Shown here: positions 26,697 through 36,204 of the stretch, one piece after another
Position numbering within the stretch: the first letter of the stretch is position 1
Layout: the number at the start of each line of letters is the position of its first letter
NCBI GenBank assembly: GCA_945860705.1
Contig: CAMART010000010.1
Coordinates: forward strand, 26,247 to 90,246
Length of the DNA stretch: 64,000 nt
DNA from: Chitinophaga pinensis
GTDB lineage: Bacteria > Bacteroidota > Bacteroidia > Chitinophagales > CAMDFR01
Direction of reading: 5' to 3'
Notes under the pieces: generated by a model
What the model was told of the DNA's origin: nothing
The model's input: the letters and a program-made list of their open reading frames with translations, nothing else
The model's database searches: none
Made by a program: the position numbers and the translations under genes

Positions 26697-28865
26697 ATGA
26701 AAAAAATTATACTTTTCTTAATAGTTGCATTTCTAAGTACCATCAATATTTATTCGCAAATTACAAAAGATTATGCAGTTCCATTAAATGCTATTACAAA
26801 TACTTTAGAACCTTCTATTACTTTATATTGGACTGCTAGTAGTGCAAATAGTTTTAGTATTTATAGAAAATTAAAAAACGAAAATACTTGGACAATATTA
26901 GGCGCAGCAATACCTGCATCGGTGAGATCATATAAGGATACAAATGTGCTACTCAATACAATATATGAATATAAAGTAGTAAAAAATGCTATTGGCTACA
27001 ATGCATATGGATATATATCATCTGGTATAAACATAGATATAATAGATGATAGAGGTATTATGATTTTAGTTGTAGATAGTATTGTTTCTACCATGTCTGG
27101 TGTTATCAATAATTATATAAAAACTTTAGAAGGGGATGCTTGGACTATAAAAAAACTAATAGTAGGTAGATATGAAGCAGTATCAAGTGTAAAAAGTAAA
27201 ATAGTAAATTTATATTTAGAAGATCCTACGAGAACTAAAACTTTATTTTTACTAGGTCATATACCTGTGCCCTATTCAGGAAATTTCACAAGCCCACCAG
27301 ATGGACATAGTGACCATATAGTAGCCTGGCCAACAGATGCATACTACGGCGATATGGATGCTATATGGGATGATGTGAGTGTGAATAATACAACAGGAGC
27401 AGATCCAAGAAATCACAATATACCTGGTGATGGCAAGTTTGATTATTCCTATCCGCCTACAGAAATAGAATTAGAAATCGGTCGAGTAGACTTTAGTAAT
27501 TTAAATTACTTCACTCCTATAACAGAATTTGTATTGTATCAACGATATCTTGAAAAAAATATGAAATATAGAAATTCAGGATATTCTGTAAGAAATAAAG
27601 CAATTATAGATGATAATTTTGGGACATTAAGTGGAGAAGCCTTTGCTAGTAGTGGATGGAAAAGTTTTGCTCCAATCATAAATGACACTAATATTGAAAC
27701 TGCCGATTTAAGAGCAAGTTGTGATACTTCTTCATTTCTGTTTAGCTATGGTTGTGGTCCTGGTTCATATGAAAACTGTGGAGGAGTAGGCTCAAGTAGT
27801 GATTTGGCAGGTGATTCACTGAGAACAGTATTTAATATGCTCTTTGGTTCGTACTTTGGTGACTGGGATAGTCCAAATAATCTGATGAGAAGTATGATAG
27901 CTCAAGGTGCAACACTCACCACTTGCTGGAGTGGCAGACCGCATTGGTACTTGCATCATATGGGTATGGGTGACCATATAGGTTATGACCAAAAAATAGT
28001 TCAAAATAATACTAGTCTATATCATACTAATATTTTTGGAAATGGAATACAAATTGCTTTATTGGGAGACCCAAGCTTGAGAGCTCAGATAGTAGCACCT
28101 CCAAAAAATATCAGAGCAACCTATACAAAACCAACTATCACTATACAGTGGGATACCATAGCCAATGAAGATATTATAGGTTATATTATCTACAAAAAAA
28201 ATACTTCTAATAATTATGAGAGAATCACAAATATATTGAGCAATACAAATATATATGAGTATCGATGTGTAAATAAAGTAGGTATTGAAGAGTTTATGGT
28301 AAAATCTGTAAAACTCGAAGAAACTGCATCTGGTACTTTTTATAATACTAGTATAGGAAAAAGCGATACTGCATTTGTAAATATATTAGATAGCATCATC
28401 ACCAATATTAATGTGACTGTAAACACTATTAATGGAAATGTGACTTTGTATTTTACCAGTTCTATAGAGGCAAATACATATAATTGGACACTAGGCGATG
28501 GTACTATCTTGAACGATTCACTGATAAATCATACCTATTCTCAAAGCGGAAACTACAATATAAAATTGATAATAAGTGATGGATGTATCACAGATACTAT
28601 CTATCAAAATTTAAATTTAGTAATAGACAATATAATTAGTAATAATAAAGAAGATATAGTAGTATATCCTAATCCAAGTAATGAGTTGATAAATATCAAT
28701 AATGATAAAATTAAGTTAATAGAAATATTGGATTTAAATGGAAATAAATTGATAGTATCTAATAATTCTACAACTGATATATCAAATTTATCTGCTGGAG
28801 TTTATTTTATAAATATATATTTATATGATGGGGTTATAGTTCAAAAAAAACTATTCAAATATTAA
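26697..28865 (+). CDS. T9SS-sorted protein with gingipain (C25)-like fold but no visible catalytic dyad
   Basis: A 722-residue secreted protein from ATG 26697 (signal peptide MKKIILFLIVAFLSTINIYS). A first fibronectin-III-like domain comes next. A caspase-like C25 region follows, with LFLLGHIPVPYS, PTDAYYGDMDAIWDD and ELEIGRVDF, and closing with IALLGDPSLRA. Where gingipains have the catalytic His (GHG) it shows SYGCGPGSYENCGG, and where they have the catalytic Cys it shows LFGSYFGDWD. After that come another FnIII-like domain, a PKD domain (about residues 570-630) and a T9SS type A sorting domain (IVVYPNPSNELININ ... GVYFINIYLYDG). It may be inactive or use other residues. The GPx gene follows by 32 bases. 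Confidence 0.8.
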   Translation: MKKIILFLIVAFLSTINIYSQITKDYAVPLNAITNTLEPSITLYWTASSANSFSIYRKLKNENTWTILGAAIPASVRSYKDTNVLLNTIYEYKVVKNAIGYNAYGYISSGINIDIIDDRGIMILVVDSIVSTMSGVINNYIKTLEGDAWTIKKLIVGRYEAVSSVKSKIVNLYLEDPTRTKTLFLLGHIPVPYSGNFTSPPDGHSDHIVAWPTDAYYGDMDAIWDDVSVNNTTGADPRNHNIPGDGKFDYSYPPTEIELEIGRVDFSNLNYFTPITEFVLYQRYLEKNMKYRNSGYSVRNKAIIDDNFGTLSGEAFASSGWKSFAPIINDTNIETADLRASCDTSSFLFSYGCGPGSYENCGGVGSSSDLAGDSLRTVFNMLFGSYFGDWDSPNNLMRSMIAQGATLTTCWSGRPHWYLHHMGMGDHIGYDQKIVQNNTSLYHTNIFGNGIQIALLGDPSLRAQIVAPPKNIRATYTKPTITIQWDTIANEDIIGYIIYKKNTSNNYERITNILSNTNIYEYRCVNKVGIEEFMVKSVKLEETASGTFYNTSIGKSDTAFVNILDSIITNINVTVNTINGNVTLYFTSSIEANTYNWTLGDGTILNDSLINHTYSQSGNYNIKLIISDGCITDTIYQNLNLVIDNIISNNKEDIVVYPNPSNELININNDKIKLIEILDLNGNKLIVSNNSTTDISNLSAGVYFINIYLYDGVIVQKKLFKY

Positions 28866-28896
28866 ACAATTAATAAAAAAAAGACATTAATCAATT

Positions 28897-29385
28897 ATGA
28901 AATCTATACATCAATTTACAGTGAAAGACATACATCAAAACGATGTGTCATTAGAGCAATACAAAGGAAAAGTTTTACTAATAGTGAATACGGCATCTAA
29001 GTGTGGACTTACTCCGCAATATGAACAAATGCAAGAGCTCTATGACGAATTGAAAGGTAAAGATTTTGAAATATTAGCATTCCCAGCAAATGATTTTGCA
29101 GGGCAGGAACCACTAAATGGAATGGAGATTCAAGAGTTTTGTACACTAAATTTCAAGACTACATTTCCTGTATTTGACAAAGTAGTAGTGACAGGTAGCA
29201 ATGCATGCGCATTATTTAAATTCCTTTCAAATAAAAACGAAAATGGTGTAGTGAATGTTTCACCAAAATGGAATTTTCAAAAATACTTAATAAATAAAAA
29301 TGGTGAAGTAGTAGATTATTTTTTACCAATCACTGTTCCAACTGCTTCTAAAATAAAAAAGGCTATCAACGAACTACTAGTATAA
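28897..29385 (+). CDS. Glutathione peroxidase family protein (cysteine type)
   Basis: A 162-residue thioredoxin-fold peroxidase. The peroxidatic Cys is at residue 36 in NTASKCGLTPQYEQ. Gln 70 lies in FPANDFAGQEP, and Trp 125 and Asn 126 lie in SPKWNFQKY, completing the GPx tetrad with Cys in place of selenocysteine. A further Cys at about 82 in EFCTLNFK is the usual position of the resolving Cys in thioredoxin-dependent GPx. It reduces peroxides in the cytoplasm. A bacillithiol synthesis gene follows, so the reductant could be thioredoxin or bacillithiol. Confidence 0.92.
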   Translation: MKSIHQFTVKDIHQNDVSLEQYKGKVLLIVNTASKCGLTPQYEQMQELYDELKGKDFEILAFPANDFAGQEPLNGMEIQEFCTLNFKTTFPVFDKVVVTGSNACALFKFLSNKNENGVVNVSPKWNFQKYLINKNGEVVDYFLPITVPTASKIKKAINELLV

Positions 29386-29402
29386 ATTTCTTACAATATT
29401 TC

Positions 29403-29410
29403 TATATTTG
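29403..29410 (+). promoter_or_regulatory. Candidate -7 promoter box of bshB1
   Basis: TATATTTG matches TAnnTTTG, 20 bases before the bshB1 ATG. This suggests bshB1 has its own promoter although GPx lies just upstream. Confidence 0.4.
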
Positions 29411-29430
29411 TATAACATAAGGAATAACAC

Positions 29431-30147
29431 ATGAAATTAGACATTTTAGCTTTTGGAGCTCATCCTGATGATGTAGAACTAGGTTGTGGTGGTACTTTGG
29501 CCAAACAAGTATCTTTAGGTAATAAAGTAGGTATAGTAGATTTGACAAGATCTGAACTAAGCTCTAGAGGCACTATTGAAACTAGAGCAAAAGAAACAGA
29601 AGATGCTAGCAAAATTTTAGGCATCCATATAAGAGATAATCTAGGATTTGCTGATGGGTTTTTTAAAAATGATAAAGAGCACCAATTAGAAATAATAAAA
29701 CTAATACGAAAATACCAACCACAAATTGTATTAACAAATGCATTGTCTGATAGACATCCTGACCATGCAAGAGCACAACAATTGGTATCAGATGCCTGTT
29801 TTTTGGCTGGACTGACCATGATAGAAACAAGCTATAATGGCGATATACAAAAAGCATATAGGCCAAAAAATATATACAATTATATCCAAGCATATGATTT
29901 AAAAGCAGATTTTTTAATAGATATAAGTGGATTTGAAAAACAAAAAATGGATTCAGTACTTGCTTATAAAAGTCAATTCTATGATCCAAATAGCAAAGAA
30001 GTAGAAACATATATTTCTTCACCTCATTTCTTAGAAGCGCTAAAAGCAAGAATGATTCAATGGGCTCAAATCATAGGTACAGAATATGCTGAAGGATTTA
30101 CTACTCCTAGATATATAGCCACAGACGATTTAATGAAACTAATATAA
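29431..30147 (+). CDS. bshB1: Bacillithiol biosynthesis deacetylase BshB1
   Basis: A 238-residue LmbE/PIG-L deacetylase. The zinc motif AFGAHPDDVELGCGGT is at the N-terminus, with TRSELSSRGTIETRAKE and LTNALSDRHPDHARAQQLV (second zinc-binding His region) following, a pattern specific to BshB1. The enzyme removes acetyl from GlcNAc-malate to give GlcN-malate, the precursor of the low-molecular-weight thiol bacillithiol. Its presence implies bshA and bshC elsewhere in the genome. A strong terminator follows. Confidence 0.94.
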   Translation: MKLDILAFGAHPDDVELGCGGTLAKQVSLGNKVGIVDLTRSELSSRGTIETRAKETEDASKILGIHIRDNLGFADGFFKNDKEHQLEIIKLIRKYQPQIVLTNALSDRHPDHARAQQLVSDACFLAGLTMIETSYNGDIQKAYRPKNIYNYIQAYDLKADFLIDISGFEKQKMDSVLAYKSQFYDPNSKEVETYISSPHFLEALKARMIQWAQIIGTEYAEGFTTPRYIATDDLMKLI

Positions 30148-30150
30148 TAA

Positions 30151-30182
30151 AAAAAGACCTCAGAAAATTCTGAGGTCTTTTT
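30151..30182. terminator. Bidirectional intrinsic terminator
   Basis: A 15-bp perfect inverted repeat (30151-30165 with 30168-30182) lies between the convergent bshB1 and lipoprotein genes, with A and T tracts at the ends. The centre must open into a loop of about four bases. Confidence 0.85.
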
Positions 30183-30199
30183 ATATGTAGCTAAGCTAA

Positions 30200-30598
30200 T
30201 TATTCTTTTATTAAGTTATAAACTAAAGTATCTATTCCGTCTGTTAAAGATAAACTTAGATTAGTTTTTGTTAACTCATCTATTTTCCAAACTACTTCAT
30301 CTACTGTACCAGGATATAAAGTAATCATAGTTCCATCTTCAGAGATAGTATACGTAAATGACTCTACATCTCCTGTATCAAAGAAAGAACCAGAGCAAAC
30401 AGCATCTTTTTCTTTACATTTATTGAAAGTCATTTTTATTACATCTGGAGCAAATGGCACGTCTGTTCCATTATAAGTTATTGTTTGTACTTTCCAAGTA
30501 CCATCAATTTTACTTAAAGTTACAGATTCTTTACTACATGAATTTAGCATTACTACTGAGAATAATACTATGACTGCTAAGCTAATTTTTTTTAACAT
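30200..30598 (-). CDS. Lipocalin-like lipoprotein
   Basis: A 132-residue lipoprotein with lipobox MLNSCSK. The mature part begins with SKIDGTWKVQTITYNGTDV, the GxW pattern that opens lipocalin-like small barrels common in Bacteroidota, then alternates short strands (DVESFTYTISEDGTMITLYPG, LSLSLTDGIDTLVYNLIKE). A hydrophobic ligand or a role in the envelope is possible but unproven. It has its own -7 box about 31 bases upstream and shares a terminator with bshB1. Confidence 0.7.
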   Translation of the reverse strand: MLKKISLAVIVLFSVVMLNSCSKESVTLSKIDGTWKVQTITYNGTDVPFAPDVIKMTFNKCKEKDAVCSGSFFDTGDVESFTYTISEDGTMITLYPGTVDEVVWKIDELTKTNLSLSLTDGIDTLVYNLIKE

Positions 30599-30628
30599 TG
30601 TATTTTATTTTTTGGGTTTAAGAATATA

Positions 30629-30636
30629 CAAATATA
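30629..30636 (-). promoter_or_regulatory. Candidate -7 promoter box of the lipocalin-like gene
   Basis: The minus strand reads TATATTTG, matching TAnnTTTG, 31 bases before the start codon. Confidence 0.4.
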
Positions 30637-30707
30637 AACATTAAATATTTATCCTATATAGGGAAAAAGGATGATTTGTGATAAAAATTATGAATGTTAA
30701 ATAAATA

Positions 30708-33299
30708 TTAATCAAACAACTCTTTTTGTTCACCAGTATCTTCGCTACCGCCATCCAAGTCAAACTCGATAGTAGTGCCTATATCAATATATTCTGTATC
30801 TTCCGGAGCATCTTCTGGTGTGATATCTTTTATATCTCCTTTTATTGGGAAATAAGTAAGTTTATTACCCAATGCTTTCCAGCCTTTTACTTCTATAAGA
30901 TCATTGATAGAAACTTGTTCTAATTCTTTGTCTTTAGTTTTTCCTTTGAGTATAGTATATTCTATTTTAGGATTTTTCTTTATAGACAATATCAAAAGCT
31001 TGCTATCATTATGCTCCGTAATGTACTTATATTTTTTTCCTTCTTGTGATGCTTCTATTTTAAATCTTTTTACATAGATATTTTTACTGCTACCATCATA
31101 GTATACAGCAGAAATAACAAGAAGTGGATTATATTTTTGAATCTCAATTATATTTTCTGGTTCATATCTATTGGTCAATTCAAAATTGGTCAATTCATAC
31201 TCCCCATTTTTATTGAGCACCAATATTTTATTATCTGTATCAAACGTACCAAGATGCTTTCCTCTGCTATCTTTATTGAGCCTTCCCACTATTTCATCAA
31301 ACCAAATATCTACACCACCCAATGTACTTTGTCCTTTTGTTTTAAAATCTACTTTTTTTATTGGATATTTTGTTATCACATTTCCTTGGCTCTGTCTACC
31401 TTTCACTGCAAGCTCTCCAAAACTAAATTCAAATACTTTGTTTTTAGCAGCTGATGCTGGATGAAGATGAATAGTTACTGTTTCATTTTCACTATTGGGT
31501 TGTGTAGAAAAATACATGACTTTACTTCCTGCTTCTCCAGTAGTCAAATCATATTCTTTATCACGTGTGATGGCTGTAACTGCAAATCTTTTTACAAATG
31601 ATTTTTTTGATTTGCCATCTGTATATATCATATGGTAGATTCTTCTATCTTCTTCTTTTTTCCATACGTCTGCATGTAGTATATCTTTTCCAAAAAACTT
31701 CTTATCCCCTACTTTGCTCACCATCATTTTGCCACTACGCATAAACACAATCACATCATCTATATCAGAGCAGTTGCCAATAAGTTCATCGTTTTTGAGC
31801 CCCATACCTACAAATCCTTCTACTCTATTTACATAAAGTTTTTTGTTGGCTACAGCTACAGCTTTTACTTCTATTGTATCAAATATTTTTATCTCCGTTT
31901 TTCGTTCTCTACCTTTTCCATATTTTTTCAGCAAGTTTTCAAAATATTTGATGGCATACTTCGTAAGATTATTCAGATTATCTTGTGTACTAGCAATCTC
32001 TTCTTCTAGTTTATTGATAGCTTCATCTGCTTTCTTTGCATCAAATTTAGAAATTCTTTTGATTCTTATTTCTGTGAGTTTTACGATATCTTCTTCTGTG
32101 ATTTCTCTTTTGAAAAGTTTTTTGTATTTGCTCAATCCTTTATCTATGGCTTTGATCACTCCCTCCCAAGTTTCTTCTTCCTCTATATCGCGATAGATAC
32201 GTTTTTCGATAAATATTTTTTCTAAAGATGAAAAATGCCACGACTCTTCTAAATCATGAAGATTTATCTCCAATTCTTTTTTAAGCAATTCTTTGGTAGC
32301 ATTGGTACTAAGTTTGAGCAACTCATCTACAGTAATAAAGCGTGGCTTATTATCTATAATCACACAGCAATTAGGTGAAATAGAGCTTTCACAATCTGTA
32401 AATGCATATAGTGCATCTACCGTCACATCTGGAGATATGCCCGGTGGCAACTCTATTTCTATTTCTACATTTTTAGCAGTATTATCTACTACTTTTTTTA
32501 TTTTTATTTTACCTTTTTCACTTGCTTTTACGATTGAATCTATCAGCGTATTCGTAGTGACCCCAAAAGGTATTTCTTTGATAAGTATCGTGCTTTTATC
32601 TTTCACTTCTATTTTGGCACGTACACGTATACGACCTCCACGTTCACCAGCATTGTAGTTACTCACATCTACATATCCGCCAGTAGGAAAATCTGGAAGC
32701 AAGTTGGTTTTGTGTCCTTTCAATACTTGAATACTCGCCTCTATCAATTCACAAAAATTGTGAGGAAGTATTTTTGTGCTCAAACCTACCGCAATACCTT
32801 CTACGCCCTGAGTGAGCAATAAAGGAAATTTTATCGGAAGTGTGATGGGTTCTTTTTTACGTCCATCATAACTAAGTTGCCATTGAGTGATATCTCCGTT
32901 GAATGCTACTTCTAGAGCAAACTTTGATAGTCGAGCTTCTATATATCTAGGTGCGGCTGCTCTATCACCAGTTCTATTATCTCCCCAATTTCCTTGGCAA
33001 TCTATCATCAGGTCTTTTTGACCAATATTGACCAATGCATCACCAATAGAAGCATCACCATGAGGATGATATTGCATGGTCTGCCCGATGATATTGGCTA
33101 CTTTATGAAAACGTCCGTCATCCATATCCTTCATAGCATGAAGTATACGACGTTGAACTGGTTTTAATCCATCTTCAATATTGGGTACTGCACGCTCTAG
33201 AATTACATAGGATGCATAGTCTAGAAACCACTCTTTGTACAAGTCATCTACTTGTACAGAATGGATATTAAAATCGTTGTTTTTATTCTCTTCACTCAT
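30708..33299 (-). CDS. parC: DNA topoisomerase IV subunit A (ParC-type; gyrase/topo IV A family)
   Basis: An 863-residue type IIA topoisomerase A subunit. The catalytic Tyr is at 119, just after the Arg in RAAAPRYIEARLS. The N-terminal winged-helix region holds AVPNIEDGLKPVQRRILHAM and the quinolone-determining region HPHGDASIGDALVNIGQKDL. A long coiled coil (about 400-480) and a divergent C-terminal pinwheel follow, ending in an acidic tail (GGSEDTGEQKELFD). The C-terminal domain has no clear QRRGGKG GyrA box, which favours topo IV, so the enzyme would decatenate chromosomes. No parE is adjacent in the window. It is divergent from rpsA. Confidence 0.9.
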   Translation of the reverse strand: MSEENKNNDFNIHSVQVDDLYKEWFLDYASYVILERAVPNIEDGLKPVQRRILHAMKDMDDGRFHKVANIIGQTMQYHPHGDASIGDALVNIGQKDLMIDCQGNWGDNRTGDRAAAPRYIEARLSKFALEVAFNGDITQWQLSYDGRKKEPITLPIKFPLLLTQGVEGIAVGLSTKILPHNFCELIEASIQVLKGHKTNLLPDFPTGGYVDVSNYNAGERGGRIRVRAKIEVKDKSTILIKEIPFGVTTNTLIDSIVKASEKGKIKIKKVVDNTAKNVEIEIELPPGISPDVTVDALYAFTDCESSISPNCCVIIDNKPRFITVDELLKLSTNATKELLKKELEINLHDLEESWHFSSLEKIFIEKRIYRDIEEEETWEGVIKAIDKGLSKYKKLFKREITEEDIVKLTEIRIKRISKFDAKKADEAINKLEEEIASTQDNLNNLTKYAIKYFENLLKKYGKGRERKTEIKIFDTIEVKAVAVANKKLYVNRVEGFVGMGLKNDELIGNCSDIDDVIVFMRSGKMMVSKVGDKKFFGKDILHADVWKKEEDRRIYHMIYTDGKSKKSFVKRFAVTAITRDKEYDLTTGEAGSKVMYFSTQPNSENETVTIHLHPASAAKNKVFEFSFGELAVKGRQSQGNVITKYPIKKVDFKTKGQSTLGGVDIWFDEIVGRLNKDSRGKHLGTFDTDNKILVLNKNGEYELTNFELTNRYEPENIIEIQKYNPLLVISAVYYDGSSKNIYVKRFKIEASQEGKKYKYITEHNDSKLLILSIKKNPKIEYTILKGKTKDKELEQVSINDLIEVKGWKALGNKLTYFPIKGDIKDITPEDAPEDTEYIDIGTTIEFDLDGGSEDTGEQKELFD

Positions 33300-33621
33300 A
33301 ATTTATCAAAAGCATTAAGCTAGCAAATAAGTTTATTTGCTAATAATCCATATGCGAAAATCCGAAAGATTCATCGATTTTTCATATAAACTTTTCTACT
33401 TAGTAATGCACATGTGGGTAAATACCTGCTAATTTTTAGCACTTATCTTTTTTTAGAAGCAAGTATTTTATATGAAAATCTACTAAAATTTATGATTTAT
33501 GATTACAGTTTATTGATTTTTGCTAAAAAATCCGTACTTTTGCACTCCCAAATTGAGTGGGTATAATTCATAACAACTCATTATTCTCAATTGATAATGA
33601 TACAAATTTAATAAAAAAATC
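33300..33621. other. Divergent parC/rpsA control region
   Basis: The 322-base space holds a perfect palindrome TAGCAAATAA-GT-TTATTTGCTA at 33321-33342 just upstream of parC, a candidate operator. A candidate rpsA promoter (33512-33542) and a short hairpin in the rpsA leader (CACTC 33543-33547 with GAGTG 33555-33559) are also present. No coding frame is convincing. Confidence 0.5.
33512..33542 (+). promoter_or_regulatory. Candidate rpsA promoter (-33 ATTG, -7 TACTTTTG)
   Basis: TACTTTTG at 33535-33542 matches TAnnTTTG. ATTG at 33512-33515 sits 19 bases upstream, the expected spacing for the TTTG -33 element. The predicted leader of about 75 bases contains a small hairpin and could be the site of S1 autoregulation. 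Confidence 0.5.
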
Positions 33622-35547
33622 GTGGTAAACGAAGAAATGAACAACGAAGAGGTAGGTTCTACAACTACCGAAATCACTACTGAAACTGCAGTAGCAGAAA
33701 CTCCAAAAAAGAAATCGACTTATGTAGAAACAGCTCATGATGATTTTGACTGGAGTATAGATAAAAGAGGGTCAGTAGCGTATGACCAAAATGCTTCTAA
33801 AGCAATGGAAGATATGTATGACGCTACTATCAGCACAGTAAACAACGCTGAAATAGTACCTGCTACAGTAGCAAGTATTACTTCATCTGATGTAGTATTG
33901 AACATCGGTTTTAAATCTGATGGATTGGTGCCACTTTCAGAGTTTAGAGATACTCCAGACTTGAAAGTAGGTGACAAAGTAAATGTATTTGTGATATCTA
34001 AAGAAGATAGCAAAGGACAACTAGTTCTTTCTAGAAAAAATGCTAAACTTCTAGATGCATGGGATCAAATCTGTGATGCTTACAAAAATGATGTGATCGT
34101 AAAAGGTACTATCATGAGCAAAACTAAAGGTGGTTTGATAGCTAATGTATTTGGATTGGATACATTCTTACCAGGCTCACAAATAGATGTAAAACCTATC
34201 ACTGACTATGATGTGTATGTAGGTAAAACTATGGAATTTAAAATTGTGAAAATCAACGAAATCATCAAAAATGCTGTAGTATCTCACAAAGCATTGATTG
34301 AGTCTGATATCGAAGATCAAAGACAAGAAATCATCTCTAGACTAGAAAAAGGTCAAGTACTTGAAGGTGTGATTAAAAATATCACTGACTTTGGTGCATT
34401 TATCGATTTAGGTGGTGTAGATGGTTTATTGTATATCACAGATATTTCTTGGGGTAGAATCAATCACCCGAATGAAGTACTTGAATTGAACCAAAAAATA
34501 AACGTGGTAGTTATCGAATTTGATGATAACAAAAAACGTATTTCATTAGGTTTGAAACAATTGACTCCACACCCTTGGGAAAATCTTGACCCAACTTTAG
34601 AAGTAGGTAGCAAGGTAAGTGGTAAAATCGTAAATATCGAAGACTACGGTGCTTTCTTGGAATTGACTCCAGGTATCGAAGGTTTGATACACGTATCTGA
34701 GGTATCTTGGTCTAATCAACCAGTAAACTCTAGAGAATACTTTAAACTAGGTGATACACACGAAGCTATAGTAATGACTATAGATAAAGATGAGCGTAAA
34801 ATGTCTCTTTCTATCAAAAGATTATCACAAGATCCATGGGAAAAAGCTATGAGTAACTATACAGTGAACTCTAAGCATACAGGTGTTGTAAAAAACATCA
34901 CTCCATATGGTGTATTTGTAGAACTTGAAGATGGAATCGGTGGTATGATACATATCTCTGACTTATCGTGGACTAAAAGATACAATCATCCAAACGAGTT
35001 TACTAAACTAAACGAAAAATTGGAAGTAGTAGTATTGGATGTAGATACAGAAGGAAGAAAATTATCTCTTGGTCACAAACAAGTAGAAGAAGATCCATGG
35101 GATACTTTTGAAACTGCTTTCCCTGTAGGCTCTATGCACGAAGGACAAGTAGTAGATAAAGATGATAAAGGTGCAAAAATCTTGTTGCCTTATGGTCTAG
35201 AAGGATATGCTCCAGCTAAACATTTGAAAAAAGCTGATGGCACTACTGCTGTGAATGATGAGAAATTGCCAGTAAAAATTATTGATTTCAATAGAAACGA
35301 TAAAAAAATAATGGTATCTCACCTTAGATTCTGGGAAGATGGCGAAAAAGATGCTAAAAATGCTGATAGAGCTGCAAGAAACGAAGAAACAGAAACAGCT
35401 AGAAAAGTAGCTTCTAATATCAATAGCAAAAATGAAAAATCTACACTAGGAGATTTAGACGCTTTATCTAATCTAAAAACTAAAATGGAAAATGATGCAA
35501 AATCAAAATCTACTTTGAAAATGGACGGTGATGATGCAGCAAAATAA
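33622..35547 (+). CDS. rpsA: 30S ribosomal protein S1
   Basis: A 641-residue S1 with six S1 (OB-fold) repeats. They lie at about 60-122, 160-228, 245-315, 330-402, 417-489 and 505-575 and are recognisable by repeats such as VIKNITDFGAFIDLGGVDGL and VVKNITPYGVFVELEDGIGG. An acidic, Thr/Glu-rich N-terminal extension (about 50 residues) and a charged C-terminal tail flank them. S1 binds mRNA on the 30S subunit and is important where Shine-Dalgarno sequences are weak, as in this phylum. The annotated GTG start at 33622 could instead be the ATG at 33637. A strong terminator follows. Confidence 0.95.
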   Translation: MVNEEMNNEEVGSTTTEITTETAVAETPKKKSTYVETAHDDFDWSIDKRGSVAYDQNASKAMEDMYDATISTVNNAEIVPATVASITSSDVVLNIGFKSDGLVPLSEFRDTPDLKVGDKVNVFVISKEDSKGQLVLSRKNAKLLDAWDQICDAYKNDVIVKGTIMSKTKGGLIANVFGLDTFLPGSQIDVKPITDYDVYVGKTMEFKIVKINEIIKNAVVSHKALIESDIEDQRQEIISRLEKGQVLEGVIKNITDFGAFIDLGGVDGLLYITDISWGRINHPNEVLELNQKINVVVIEFDDNKKRISLGLKQLTPHPWENLDPTLEVGSKVSGKIVNIEDYGAFLELTPGIEGLIHVSEVSWSNQPVNSREYFKLGDTHEAIVMTIDKDERKMSLSIKRLSQDPWEKAMSNYTVNSKHTGVVKNITPYGVFVELEDGIGGMIHISDLSWTKRYNHPNEFTKLNEKLEVVVLDVDTEGRKLSLGHKQVEEDPWDTFETAFPVGSMHEGQVVDKDDKGAKILLPYGLEGYAPAKHLKKADGTTAVNDEKLPVKIIDFNRNDKKIMVSHLRFWEDGEKDAKNADRAARNEETETARKVASNINSKNEKSTLGDLDALSNLKTKMENDAKSKSTLKMDGDDAAK

Positions 35548-35575
35548 TCTTTAAAGATTTTTTTATCTAAAATAG

Positions 35576-35609
35576 AAAGCTGTCACGCAATATGTGTGAC
35601 AGCTTTTTT
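35576..35609 (+). terminator. Intrinsic terminator of rpsA
   Basis: An 11-bp stem (AAAGCTGTCAC 35576-35586 with GTGACAGCTTT 35596-35606) with a 9-base loop is followed by a T run. Confidence 0.9.
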
Positions 35610-35666
35610 ATTTATGAAAATCTAAAATAATAATCTACTTTAGTGTATAATTAAAAATTAAAATTT

Positions 35667-36170
35667 ATGATTATATTATTTCAATTATTAATGCTCAAAA
35701 CAGAGCTATTCATGTGGTTTTTTGGTGCATTGGTTTTTATTGGTGTGCCTATTACTATTATACTCATGCGTATAAAAAAGAAAAAAGCTACAGAATCGCT
35801 CAACAAATACCAACAAGACTTTGATTCAGGAAATTATGAAAATTGTATCCGAGTATTACGCAAGCAATTTTATTCTATGTCATTTGATACAGAAGAAAAA
35901 CAAGCAAACATAGACGTAATGAATAAGCTGACTACTTGTCTTGATAAAATGAATGTAAAACATAGTGAACTCACTGAGCCAGCAATTACATTTCTCAATA
36001 AATACTTGCATATAGATAGTGATAACTTGAACGACAAAGACAAAGAAACCTATACCGAAATGGATGAAAAAAGTATCAAGCCTATAGTTCGTTTTTTGAA
36101 TGCTATGGAAAAAGGCAAATCTGTAAATGATGCTATGCAAGATGCCTATAAAAAAGGAATGTTGGATTAA
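35667..36170 (+). CDS. Small single-span membrane protein of unknown function
   Basis: A 167-residue protein with one N-terminal membrane helix (FMWFFGALVFIGVPITIILM) followed by a basic stop-transfer segment (RIKKKK) and a mainly helical cytoplasmic domain. The domain starts with a TPR-like pair (LNKYQQDFDSGNYENCIRVL) and ends GKSVNDAMQDAYKKGMLD. An ATG at 35691 is a possible alternative start. I do not recognise a family. It lies alone between rpsA and a lipoprotein gene. Confidence 0.55.
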   Translation: MIILFQLLMLKTELFMWFFGALVFIGVPITIILMRIKKKKATESLNKYQQDFDSGNYENCIRVLRKQFYSMSFDTEEKQANIDVMNKLTTCLDKMNVKHSELTEPAITFLNKYLHIDSDNLNDKDKETYTEMDEKSIKPIVRFLNAMEKGKSVNDAMQDAYKKGMLD

Positions 36171-36204
36171 TAGAATCTATTATTCAATATGAAATATTTG
36201 CCTT

